Below are positions 10,936-20,061 of a DNA stretch of 64,000 nucleotides, one piece after another. How positions within the stretch are numbered: position 1 is the stretch's first letter; each line of letters starts with the position of its first letter. The DNA comes from Amphibalanus amphitrite (taxonomy: Eukaryota; Arthropoda; Thecostraca; Balanomorpha; Balanidae), in assembly GCF_019059575.1 (NCBI RefSeq), contig NW_024883410.1, positions 23,736-87,735 of the forward strand, read 5' to 3'. The position numbers and the translations under genes were made by a program. The notes under the pieces are model-generated. The model searched no databases. It worked only from the letters and a program-made list of their open reading frames with translations, and had not been told where the DNA came from.

Positions 10936-11030
10936 CACACAGAAAAATATTAACACCGTTAGCGGTGTAATTGCACAGTACTGAGCACTTGAGCCTTGAG
11001 GAAAGTTAATTTAGTCCCTTCCCCGCTTAA

Positions 11031-11180
11031 ATTACTCGCGCTTCCAAATGAACACCAGGAAGAAGGTAATAGAACACTGTTAGGAGGGTTGGGTGTTTTG
11101 CTACATGTAGTAAAACACCCAACCCTCCTAACAGTGTTCTATTACCTTCTTCCTGGTGTTCATTTGGAAGCGCGAGTAAT
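11031..11180. mobile_element. 150-bp perfect hairpin element in TTAA (copy 1)
   Basis: ATTACTCGCGCTTCC runs to GGAAGCGCGAGTAAT as an almost perfect inverted repeat with a short CTACATGTAG centre. It is flanked by TTAA at 11027-11030 and 11181-11184. A second copy is at 16619-16768. Because the palindrome reads the same on both strands, it yields twin spurious frames that encode nearly the same peptide in opposite directions. Confidence 0.9.
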
Positions 11181-11231
11181 TTAAGCGGGGAAGGGACTAA
11201 ATTAACTTTCCTCAAGTGCTCAGATATGTAC

Positions 11232-11606
11232 AGCCCTCTGCAAACTGCGTGGTAGGTATTCTTTTTTCGACAAAAACGATAATAATGCGCATACTATGCT
11301 ATCGGTCATTCGCAAATCGTAACAGGAAGACACGCGAGACTCCGCACCTTAGATTGGCATCATCACCGTATTCATTTTCCTTCTAGTTCGACAACAAAAT
11401 CCAAAAGTTTATATTTGCCCCCAAAACAAACTTTTGCATTTTGTTGCCACACAAGGCGTATACTTTGTTTAGTGATACACCTAATCGAAGGAGTGGAGCA
11501 TGGCGCATCTATTTGCAGTGAGTTCTGACCGACTGATAGCATAGCCTCTGAGTTATTACCGGTTTTGTCGAAAAAAGAATACCTACCACGCAGTCTGCTG
11601 AGGGCT
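11232..11606. mobile_element. 375-bp element with GTAC target duplication
   Basis: The ends AGCCCTCTGCAAACTGCG and its near-complement at 11606 form inverted repeats of about 45 bp, including GGTAGGTATTCTTTTTTCG. It is flanked by GTAC at 11228-11231 and 11607-11610. The other copy of the host element has the undisturbed site ATATGTACTGTGC (17670-17682), which proves the insertion. No coding capacity is seen. Confidence 0.9.
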
Positions 11607-11739
11607 GTACTGTGCAATTACACCGCTAACGGTGTCAATATTTTTCTGTGTGAGCACGAGCTATCCGTTTTTGTATCCGACTGCAATAACAAATTCGCAC
11701 GCTGGCCCGGTGTCGATCATACGTCATTATCTTTTTGTC

Positions 11740-12042
11740 GAAGCTTAAATAGCCACGCTGCTGGATATTAGTACTGCGCAGCGCTCGAGATCAACAGTCG
11801 CGGAGAGTGGGCGTCCGGCGCGGAGCGAGGGTGTCCGGCTCGGACAGTTGGTGTCCACTGGGTGTGTGACTGGTGGGGCGTGGGTGTATTAGCGGGACTG
11901 GGTGGCCGCGCCTGCCCTGCGCAGCTCTCTGGCCGACGGTGACCTGGTGGATAGCGCAGCGTCCTCGGTCAGTCGCCGATCGCATCTCGCCGACTGCGAG
12001 TCTCTCCCCGCGGCTGGCCGTTCCTCTTCACAGCACCATCAG
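11740..12042 (+). promoter_or_regulatory. Candidate promoter and 5' non-coding exon of the secreted-peptide gene
   Basis: A GC-richer stretch follows a TTAAATAG word (11744) and runs to a good splice donor (CACCATCAG|GTGGGT at 12042/12043). No long frame crosses it. The next suitable acceptor on this strand sits one base before the ATG at 14101, so this is a plausible leader exon. It is inferred from the splice site and position only. Confidence 0.35.
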
Positions 12043-12871
12043 GTGGGTCTGGGGATTTCAGCAGGGCCTTCCTCGCTTATGGTCCAGCTATAGTTTTGGC
12101 TGGACGGACTCTGGGGAAACTAACAAACCATTTGAGGTATTTGCAAACTCCGTGGTTGCGTGATGCTGCAGAAGTAAAGGGTCTACATTCTAGCATGACG
12201 ATTTTTTTATTTGTGAACTTATAGTCAAACATGAACCCACTGACGTCAGGCAACACACAATCGATTGAACTGTGCTGCACTAGAGCTAAAAATATATTGT
12301 GCATGTGTACGTTGAAAGCAAATGTGCTTTGTTAACATTCCGTACCTCATAAGCATGCTTACATTGCAATAGTTTGGCTTAAATCAATAGACATGACGAT
12401 AGCCCGTAGATGATGAAGAATAGACGGAAGCTCTTCCATTCAACTACCGAGTGTTTAACTGACGCATTAGACACGCACGGGCGACCCCATCATGATCACG
12501 TGCTTTATGAATAGACCGCACTCATGCAACGGCGGTGCGATGAAAAGCGGTACACAATTACAACTCAGACTCATGTTGGAATGCAAATGGATTCATGAAC
12601 AGGAACATGTGTCCGCTGTGTCTTCTTTTAGAGTAAAATAGCTTGTGAAAGCAAGTATATTAAAAAGCGTTCAGGGAAGTCCTGTTTTACATTCATGCGT
12701 GAGCTATCAAGCCTGTTCAAATTGGCACTGAAGCCTGAATGTCAGGAGGGCATGTGTTACATATCACTGAAATGTTATGATCAGCCTAATTCTTTTTGTC
12801 ATGTTCGACTATAGTCTGTTCCATATCAAGCTTGCAGTCGAAGTTTCTTCGGCAGGCCTTGCAATTTCGTA

Positions 12872-13768
12872 GGGGAGAGTGGGGCAAAGCGGCCACCCGG
12901 GGCAAAGCGGCCACCCATCGTTTTAGCCCTTCATAGCTGGCGTCAGTTCCAATTTATGGTTTCCAATTATACTTCTCTTCACGGTCGTTCGAATGAGCCA
13001 GACCGGGGTTTCAGGCCCATCACCATTGTTCTGTGAAACACGGAAAAGCATTTCTTGCCAGGTTACCAACTATGTTTACAATTTTTTAATGTTACGTTAT
13101 TCCATAACCGTTTGGAATTTTTATAAGCGTTCTTGTCCATGCATTGCATGGTTATCGTACATGTATTCTACCAATTTTAATGTCTTTTACCCCACTAATA
13201 GCTAAGCTGGAATATTTTTGTCTCGGACGGTAGCGCGGGGCAAAGTAGACGGGGCAAAGTGGCCACCCCCCCAATTGGCCATAAGCTGCTTCCATCTGGA
13301 TAAAAACATTATTTATATTCAAATGTGTCGCCATGCATTCATCTTGGCCACTTTCCAGTTGCATGAGTTACCAAATAATGCAATTAAATGTTTTTTTTTT
13401 TCATGAAAATCCTTTCTTTGTTTACCTACAGATGGAAGATGATAAAGTAAACATCCATCCTCGCTTAACCTTGTCACCATCAAATACCCTAGTCGTACAC
13501 GAGGAACTATTTTGTTTCTCATGTCGGGACTTGAGAAGACGCCGGTGGCCGCTTTGCCCCAGGGTATGGGGCAAAGTGGCCAATATGCATAGGTTTAAAG
13601 TTTTGTCAATATCTTTCATATGTGAACGCCTTTGGAAATAAAACGCAGTTGAAATAAAAGGCAACTTAATAGGGATCACATTGGTATAGAAAGAATCTTT
13701 CCAAGTTTAAAAATCAAGGGTTGGCATCGTGAGAAGCGTTAGGGTGGCCGCTTTGCCCCACTCTCCCC
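12872..13768. mobile_element. TA-flanked inverted-repeat element (GGGGAGAGTGGGGCAAAG ends)
   Basis: The left end GGGGAGAGTGGGGCAAAG and right end CTTTGCCCCACTCTCCCC are perfect inverted repeats of at least 26 bp, flanked by TA (12870-12871, 13769-13770). The words GGGGCAAAG and GGCCACCC are repeated internally (12899, 13247, 13562). A TA duplication suggests a Tc1/mariner-group MITE, but no transposase frame is present and the class is uncertain. Confidence 0.7.
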
Positions 13769-14100
13769 TATTGATCAAGCATTATTGATGAAGTGCTATC
13801 AGTGAATGCCGGTCATCTCGCTTCTTTAGCAATGCATAATTCATTAATCCCCATTCCAGAAGCTCGTCATGGGAATGACTAGATGGACTCTTTAAAAACG
13901 AGCCTCCCCCCCGTGTATGTACATTTTTGACGCATATGTGCAATACGCATATGTACAATTATTGTTCGTTATGAACAGACTTGAATCTTTATGAAAGCAG
14001 TAAGCACTCAACATACCGGGCTCATTGATTCGGGTTTTGATGGTGTTCCTTTTACCTTACATGTCCCTCCCATGCTCAGAATCAACGCACTGATTACAGG

Positions 14101-14253
14101 ATGTCGAGTCGAGCCCAGCTGTGCGACGTCTGCCTGCTGCTGGTGGTCGCCGCCGTTCTGGTGCAGTGTTCCAGCGCCTTCAGTGGCCTCACCGGTATCC
14201 GACGGAGCCCCGACTACTTCAACGACTATTACAGACGCATCGTCAAAAAACGG
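14101..14253 (+). CDS. Secreted cysteine-rich peptide precursor, exon 1 (signal peptide)
   Basis: The ATG at 14101 is one base after an acceptor-like TTACAG, and the donor CGG|GTGCGT ends the exon in phase 0. It encodes 51 residues: a signal peptide (about 1-26, leucine/valine core ending Cys-Ser-Ser-Ala), then a basic, tyrosine-rich stretch with Arg-Arg at 34-35 and 45-46 and Lys-Lys-Arg at 49-51. The four exons join in frame to 168 residues. With signal peptide, dibasic sites and a compact cysteine block, the layout resembles a neuropeptide or peptide-hormone precursor acting outside the cell. I do not recognise the family. The six-cysteine order also occurs in knottin-type peptides of many roles, so no function is assigned. 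Confidence 0.75.
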
Positions 14254-14404
14254 GTGCGTCAGTGCAGCAGTGACAGAAAACGGGCGTATTAACGTGCAGC
14301 AGGGCTAAATGACCGTGGGATGCATCAGGACGGAAAGGTCCATAATTGTTGCATACCTTCGAACGAAGACTGTAAAGATGATACCACTCTACCGTGTGTT
14401 TCAG

Positions 14405-14476
14405 TTCGATGAGGACCGGCCCTATTATAGATGGACTCCACAGATGTTCCAGAGATACGCGGGCACCTTCAAACGG
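14405..14476 (+). CDS. Secreted peptide precursor, exon 2
   Basis: The acceptor GTGTTTCAG ends at 14404 and the donor CGG|GTATGA follows 14476. The 72 bases are phase 0 at both sides and encode 24 residues, rich in Tyr, Arg and Asp and ending Phe-Lys-Arg. That gives a 22-residue segment (52-73) bounded by Lys-Lys-Arg and Lys-Arg, suitable for release as a free peptide. Confidence 0.7.
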
Positions 14477-14599
14477 GTATGAAACATAAACAATCGCCGG
14501 ATTTTTGTCACGCACTCACAAGTACATCACAATAGCAAAATAATGTGATAAAGAGGCCCTATAACGATCTTGAACGGTTTAGACACCTGTATTTACCTT

Positions 14600-15105
14600 G
14601 TAAGTCTGCGCTTTTCAGTACATCTCCGAGCCGGATTCTATGCAGCTATATGCTATTTTTGTATGTTTTTGTTTGTCTTTCCCAAAATCTGACTTTTCAG
14701 TCTGCCCCTGTGTTTAATTGTGTTTCGGTTCACCCCGAGTCAAAGTCTCTGCAGCTGTGTTTTTATGTTCGCTGTGTTTGTCTGTAATGCCTGCATGTCT
14801 GTGTTCAGTAGATACCCGAGTCGGAGTCTGAAGTGTTTGTATGCCAGTGTTTGTGTGTTTCAGTCGATCCCCGACTCGGAGTCGCTGTAGCTGTGTTTCT
14901 TTGTCTGTGTTTCAGTCGATCCCCGAGTCGGAGTATCTGCAGCTGTGTTTGTATGGGCTATCTGTGTTTAGTTGTTTGTTTGTTTAGTTGTTTGTTTGTT
15001 TGTAATGCTGTGTTTTTGTTTCAGTCGATCCCCGAGTTTTTGGAGCTGTGTTTTTATGTTAGTGTTTAAGTCGGTCACTGACTCGGAGTCTGAAGTGTAT
15101 GTATG
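14600..15105 (+). repeat. Array of acceptor/exon-head copies in intron 2
   Basis: Seven or eight decayed copies of the exon 3 acceptor and head (TTTCAG, TCGATCCCCGA, CTCGGAGTC, CTGCAGCTGTG) lie at about 14619, 14701/14729, 14809, 14864, 14916, 15025 and 15071, separated by GTGTTTGT-rich spacers. Units vary from about 50 to 110 bases, and several keep a usable pyrimidine-AG. The array continues across the inserted element to the true exon at 19366. Confidence 0.85.
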
Positions 15106-15413
15106 TGTTACGGGCCATATGCTAACTAGGGCAGTATGCAAACTACCCGGGCAGTATGCAAACTACCCAACAGCCCGGGCAGTATGCATACCGCCCGGGT
15201 AGTATGCATACTACCCGACCCCTTGGGCAGTATGCATACCGCCCGGGTAGTTTACATACTGCCCAGGTAGTATGCATACTATCCACCTTTCATCTCACGG
15301 GCAGGATGTTTACTCGGGCACACACAGAAAAATATTAACACCGTTAGCGGTGTAATTGCACAGTACATATCTGAGCACTTGAGGAAAGTTAATTTAGTCC
15401 CTTCCCCGCTTAA

Positions 15414-16614
15414 CCCGCGCCCCGTTGGGCTCTGCCGAGCAACGCGCCCGGTTGGGGGGGGGGGGCATTTTGCCCCCCCCCCCTAAGATCTCGAGAACCA
15501 CGCAACATAGCGACAAGCGGTAAACGGCGTTGGATAGCCCCAACGGGGAACTACCTTGTGACCCAATTTTATTGACCTAGGTCAAACCGATGACGTCACA
15601 GGTCAGGTCAAAGGTCCAATTTTCACCGTTTACAGGCACTTCAAGAAATGCGTTGTAAAATCGAGTAAAATGCATTTCATTGAAAATCATCGATGGGGAA
15701 ATGTTCTTCAAACACATATTTTGCTATTTGAGGTCACTGATACCAGGTCAGGTCACAGAGGTCAGGTCACGGGGGGGTCACAATATGAAAGTGTCGTGTG
15801 ATACATGTTTTATGGTCCATTTTACATGACAAATGCAATTATAAGGGTCAGGCAGCCTTTGGGGCCAGCTTAGATCACGTTTTGGTCAAGGTCAGGTCAA
15901 GGTCAGGTCAAGGTCAGGTCAAGGTCAGGTCAAGGTCAGGTCAAATTAGGTCAAATTTCAAAGTTAATATTTTTGCATAAAATGGGTATCGAATCGATGC
16001 AGCTCGTCACGGGGAGTTCAATGGTGGTCTTTGTTTTGCCGTACGTGGTCTAGAATCGCTAAAAATTGAGTTTAAAAATTTGACGTCATCATTTTTGAAC
16101 AGTTTTTTCGCTATAACTTGGCCAAAAAACGAGATATCGATCTGAAATTTGGTATGTATATAGAAGAGCGCTGGGACTATCACATATATTCCGGGTTTTT
16201 CGAAATTCGGAAAATTTTTTGATTTTTTCAAAGTTTTTCTAAAAAAATCAATTTTTTGAATTTTTTTTGGTCAAAAACCAAAATTTTTGAAAATCCGAGA
16301 CAGCAGTTTTGTAGCACCGCTTTTTGTCTACTAGTCCATATAAAGAACTTTGAAATTGCTTGATAACTCTAGATTTGGTGAGCGTTTCAAGATTGCATGT
16401 TTTTTGCTCATTTTTGCTCGAACATGACCTCAGTTTGACCTCAATAACTCCTGACCTAAGGTGACCTAAGACTTGAAATTTGGTGTGAAGGTGTCAAATT
16501 GATGCCCGGGAAGGTACTGAAAATTTGGCGGCGCTGCGCGCCGTCGTTTTCTTGCTATTCAGGAAAAACCACAGGGGGGGGGGGGCCAAAATGGCCCCCC
16601 CAACGGGGCGAGGG
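15414..16614 (+). mobile_element. TTAA element A (CCCGCGCCCCGTTGGG ends)
   Basis: It is flanked by TTAA at 15410-15413 and 16615-16618, with ends CCCGCGCCCCGTTGG and CCAACGGGGCGAGGG. Poly-G/poly-C pairs lie just inside both ends (15455-15483, 16574-16600). It contains AGGTCA clusters and an 11-bp minisatellite at 15884. A second copy in the opposite orientation is at 35665-36823. It is of piggyBac type by target and CCC ends, with no transposase. Confidence 0.85.
15884..15945 (+). repeat. 11-bp minisatellite AAGGTCAGGTC
   Basis: At least five tandem copies of AAGGTCAGGTC build overlapping TCAAGGTCA and AGGTCA words. The opposite-strand relative near 36340 has only one or two units, so the array expanded in this copy. 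The word TCAAGGTCA is the extended half-site known for FTZ-F1/SF-1 and ERR-type monomeric nuclear receptors. Confidence 0.8.
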
Positions 16615-16618
16615 TTAA

Positions 16619-16768
16619 ATTACTCGCGCTTCTAAATGAACACCAGGAAGAAGGTAATAGAACACTGTTAGGAGGGTTGGGTGTTTTACTACATGTAGCA
16701 AAACACCCAACCCTCCTAACAGTGTTCTATTACCTTCTTCCTGGTGTTCATTTAGAAGCGCGAGTAAT
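16619..16768. mobile_element. 150-bp hairpin element B (copy 2)
   Basis: This is the same perfect palindrome as 11031-11180 with single-base differences (TTCTAAATG for TTCCAAATG), flanked by TTAA at 16615-16618 and 16769-16772. The differences are mirrored in both arms (TTCTAAATG and CATTTAGAA), suggesting arm-to-arm correction. Confidence 0.9.
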
Positions 16769-16772
16769 TTAA

Positions 16773-17628
16773 CACGCGCAGTGGAAGGGAGGGGGGCGGA
16801 TTTCGCCCACCCCTCCTGTTTTTCGCCAATAACTCGCGCCGCAAACACAATATTAATGTGAAATTTCGGCTACCTGTCCAGAATTGAATTGCGGATCTTC
16901 TCGTGCAAGAAATAAGAAAATCGGTTCACAACTTTTTTAGTAATAGCGGTGTAAAGTAAAACATCCTGCCGCTGCGGCGGCGCGGCGGCGCGGCGGCCGG
17001 CGCTAGCCGTTACGCGCCGCCTGAATTGTAGACTGTGCCGGGGCGAGACGGTTCCGTCTTTACATCGCGCTCCTTACCGCTGATTATATTAGATTCGCGT
17101 CAAATTCGGTGAGAAGACTGAGAAATGTACAGGCAATCATATGGTCAAAGAATTTTGAAAATCGGCCGGTAACAAGTTGAGTTATGAGTGTGTAAACACA
17201 AAATTGTGATTGCCGCGTTTCCCGCGTCGGCCGATCCCGCTTCAGCCGGCGATATCTTACCCTTAGCAGGCTTCTAACTGCCATATTTATTGTTGAATTA
17301 TCTAGAAATTCACCATACATACTCACAAATGTTTGTTCTTTCGTATATTCAAAGAAAAAAGAAAATCGGCTGGTAACTTTTTGAGTTATCGGCGTGTAAA
17401 CGCAAAAAAGTCGCTAATATGGCAGATTTGACCACATTTGACCTCATTTGACCTTGAAGATATTGACATAGGGTCATGAAATTCACACACAACAGAGTTC
17501 CCCATGGCCCCCACCTACCCTCCAAATTTCGTCTTTCTAGCTCCAGTGGAAGCTGAGATCTTAGGGGGGCGACATCCGCCCCCCCCCTTCCACTGGGCGT
17601 AGTACTCGCAACCCTTCCACTGCGCGTG
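16773..17628. mobile_element. TTAA element C (CACGCGCAGTGGAAGG ends)
   Basis: The ends CACGCGCAGTGGAAGG and CCTTCCACTGCGCGTG are perfect inverted repeats flanked by TTAA (16769-16772, 17629-17632). The 856-bp interior is without coding potential, with GC triplet-like runs at 16970-17010. The ends start CAC rather than CCC, so it may be a different TTAA-specific family. Confidence 0.85.
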
Positions 17629-19365
17629 TTAAGCGGGGAAGGGGTAAATTAACTTTCCTCAAGTGCTCAGATATGTACTGTGCAATTACACCGCTAACGG
17701 TGTTAATATTTTTCTGTGTGCAGTATGCTGACCGCGGCTCGTGAGGCTTGTTAATGCAATAGCTCGCATACTCTGTCAATGACAGACACTTCAACCCGCG
17801 CGGGGCCACGCTCGGCGCCAGCCGTGCCGTTTTTTGGGGGGGGGGGTGAACACCCCTTACTCGACTCCTGTGCCACTTGGCGGCACAGGAGTAAGCTGCA
17901 TGTAAGATGCGGTAAGCGGCATTCAAAATAACATAAAAAAAATCATGGAGAAACTCCAGTCATGTTTTAGGTCAGGCCAAAGATCAGGTCACCAGAGGTC
18001 ATCAAAGGTCAATTTTCACCTTTTTAACTTTTTTACAAATCGGTCCACAAGCTCGGAAGCTAATAGAGCTAAAGAACCGCAGAAATACGCATTCAGTAGT
18101 TCTTTTAACGCTTTCTGAAATAAGCCCTCAAAGTTGACCTAAGATCAACGGTGTAGCCTCCAGAGGGCAACAAAGCTTAAAATAGCTGTTTTGACGATTT
18201 ATTTTACGGCAAAATTAGTTTACCTTAGATAGGCACGACATTGCACCTTTGCCGGCATCGTGTTCCTCTCGTCGAGACGCGTCGAGTTAACTATAATTTG
18301 GCTTTTGAGACCACTTTAAAATTTGACCTAAGGTCAAGGTCATGACCTGACAAGAAAAGGTCATGTTGGTTATCAGGCGATCCTTGTCGTCGACTTAAAC
18401 ACATCTAGGTTGTTTCCATCGCTCGTATACGTCTCCATAAACAGAAATCGTCAAAAAAACTACTGCAGATCTGTTATGACCTGATATGACCTCATGGTCA
18501 TAAAGAAGGGTCACCATAAGTACCTACACTTTTCCGATTCAGTATGTTGTATTTACATGGAACCCGATGTTTGAGAGCGTGTAGAAGGACTTTTATCCAA
18601 AAAAAGCGTCTTTCAACTTTCTCCTGTGAACTTCTAAGAGACTGTGCAAAATTGGCCTGACCTTAGGTCATCGGCTGGACGTCAAAGTTCCAATGCATGT
18701 ATTTCATACATACTTTTACTGTATTATTGATCGCTGAAAGGTTTAAAGTGATCGTTCAGTCGGGGTAGCTATGGCGAACAAGTTCTAACTTGTTCTGAGG
18801 TAAGGTCACTTGATCTGCCCTGCAGTTACCTGACCTTGTTACGCCTTACATGCAAATGGTTTCATGCAGCATTAGCTATTGAAACTGTACTTACGCCCTC
18901 TACAGGTCCATATGCCAAACCAAAGCCAGCGAGTGATGAAACTATAGAACTGTCTTCATTTCAGATGAAAATGACTTGCTGGCCGCTGGCTAATAAGCAA
19001 TGAAATTCTGGGGGCAATTTAAGTCTTTATATTCCAATTCTTATTCCATCCTAAGATCCTTCAATCGGTAAATCGCGTTTGACGGCAAAACAGGCTTCGT
19101 AGTTAAGCTACGTTACTCAGAGAGCCATTTTTATTTTTAAAATGGACATGGAATGCACAACTTCAAGACGAGAAACGGGCAGTATGCAAACTGCCCGAGC
19201 TTTTGGGCGGTATGCATACTGCCCAAGGGGTCGGGTAGTATGCATACTACCCGGGCGGTATGCATACTGCCCGGGCTGTTGGGTAGTTTGCATACTGCCC
19301 GGGCAGTCTGCTTACTGCCCAAGTTAGCATATGACCCGTAACATATGCCTGTTTGTGTGTTTCAG

Positions 19366-19526
19366 TCGATCCCCGACTCGGAATCGCTGGAACTGTGCGT
19401 ACCTCCGACCGAGTCGTGTGACCCCGATCTGCGGAGCACCGCCTGCTGCGGCGAACTGCAGTGTCTGCCCGACACCGAGGGATTCAGCTGCCAGTCGCCC
19501 ACCGCTCAATCGGAGGCAGATATCCG
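19366..19526 (+). CDS. Secreted peptide precursor, exon 3 (cysteine block)
   Basis: The acceptor GTGTGTTTCAG ends at 19365 and the donor CCG|GTCAGT follows 19526. Entry is phase 0 and exit phase 2. It encodes 53 residues with cysteines at joined positions 86, 93, 102, 103, 108 and 117, spaced C-x6-C-x8-CC-x4-C-x8-C, the order seen in inhibitor-cystine-knot and colipase/prokineticin-like folds. The block follows directly on the Lys-Arg site closing exon 2. The head of this exon is the sequence repeated in the upstream array. Confidence 0.8.
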
Positions 19527-19583
19527 GTCAGTTAACCAACAGTTCCGCATTAGTTGACACCTTGCTCATTGCCGAAATTGTCC

Positions 19584-19645
19584 GACACTGATGGATTCAG
19601 TTGCTAGTTGGCGGCTGCCCAGTCGGAGGCAGACATCCGGTAAAT
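19584..19645 (+). repeat. Downstream copy of the exon 3 tail and donor
   Basis: GACACTGATGGATTCAG through GCAGACATCCG|GTAAAT repeats the last 56 exon bases (19471-19526) and the donor at an offset of 113 bases, with about a dozen changes. Its donor (GTAAAT) looks at least as good as the true one (GTCAGT). It is the mirror image of the acceptor-side copies. Confidence 0.7.
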
Positions 19646-19940
19646 TTCCGAACAGTCCGACATTAGCTAGTGGCTCAGCAGCAGCTTCACATTACCTTTA
19701 CTCGTCACGTATATACTTACATTTATTCAGGGGGAACAGGACAAATCCGACGGAGGTATTTGGTGTTACATAAATTTTCTGCTATGTGGTACCGGTCATC
19801 AACTATTTTTGAAAAGCCATGTATGTAGGTCAAACTACGGGGAACTTCTTGGGTTTTGTCATGTTTTGATGCCTCCGTGTCTTGCCGATTTGAACGCTCT
19901 GTCACACTCTGTGTGACCAGTTTTTCTCACTTTCCGTCAG

Positions 19941-20061
19941 TGTTTCGGGCGACTCGGAGTCTGAGGAGTCAGAGTCGGACGACTCGCCAGCCGGCGCCGA
20001 TCTGAGTCGACCTTCCTGGCTCGGCCGGGCGCCGATACCGTTTGCGGCACGCGATTGGTAG
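19941..20061 (+). CDS. Secreted peptide precursor, exon 4 (acidic tail and stop)
   Basis: The acceptor TTTCCGTCAG ends at 19940, entry completes the phase-2 codon as Arg, and TAG is at 20059-20061. It encodes a Ser/Glu/Asp-rich stretch, then Pro-Ser-Trp-Leu-Gly-Arg and a terminal Arg-Asp-Trp. The phase fit and clean stop support the exon. The Gly-Arg could be an amidation and cleavage signal, which is inference. Confidence 0.7.

Larger units (their letters stand above)
10936..11652. mobile_element. CACACAG palindromic element, copy 1, carrying two insertions
   Basis: The left arm starts CACACAGAAAAATATTAAC (10936) and the right arm ends with its reverse complement at 11652, each containing ACACCGTTAGCGGTGT. 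The uninterrupted form would be a near-perfect palindrome of about 180 bp centred on GC-TTAA-GC. Here the central TTAA holds a 150-bp palindrome (11031-11180), and the right arm is broken by a 375-bp element (11232-11606). It lies upstream of the secreted-peptide gene. Confidence 0.85.
15321..17720. mobile_element. CACACAG palindromic element, copy 2, split by three TTAA elements
   Basis: The left arm is 15321-15413 and the right arm 17629-17720, reverse complements of each other and near-identical to copy 1 at 10936. At the central TTAA three elements stand in series, separated by single TTAA sites: 15414-16614, 16619-16768 and 16773-17628. Confidence 0.9.
15106..19343. mobile_element. 4.2-kb inverted-repeat element inside intron 2
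   Basis: The terminal TGTTACGGG(C/T)CATATGC is followed at each end by about 170 bp of nested palindromic words such as GGGCAGTATGCATACTGCCC (15120-15295 and 19178-19320). The two ends are reverse complements. The element is flanked by TATG (15102-15105, 19344-19347). Removing it with one TATG joins GTATG to CCTGTTTGTGTGTTTCAG, which matches an intact echo unit at 14840-14863. The interior holds a nest of further elements (15321-17720) and AGGTCA-rich sequence (17940-18850). No transposase is seen and the class is undetermined. Confidence 0.8.

Noticed and set aside
10996..11215. Twin 62-codon frames on opposite strands with almost the same peptide, also seen at 16615
   Set aside because: They arise from the perfect palindrome of the hairpin element, not from genes.
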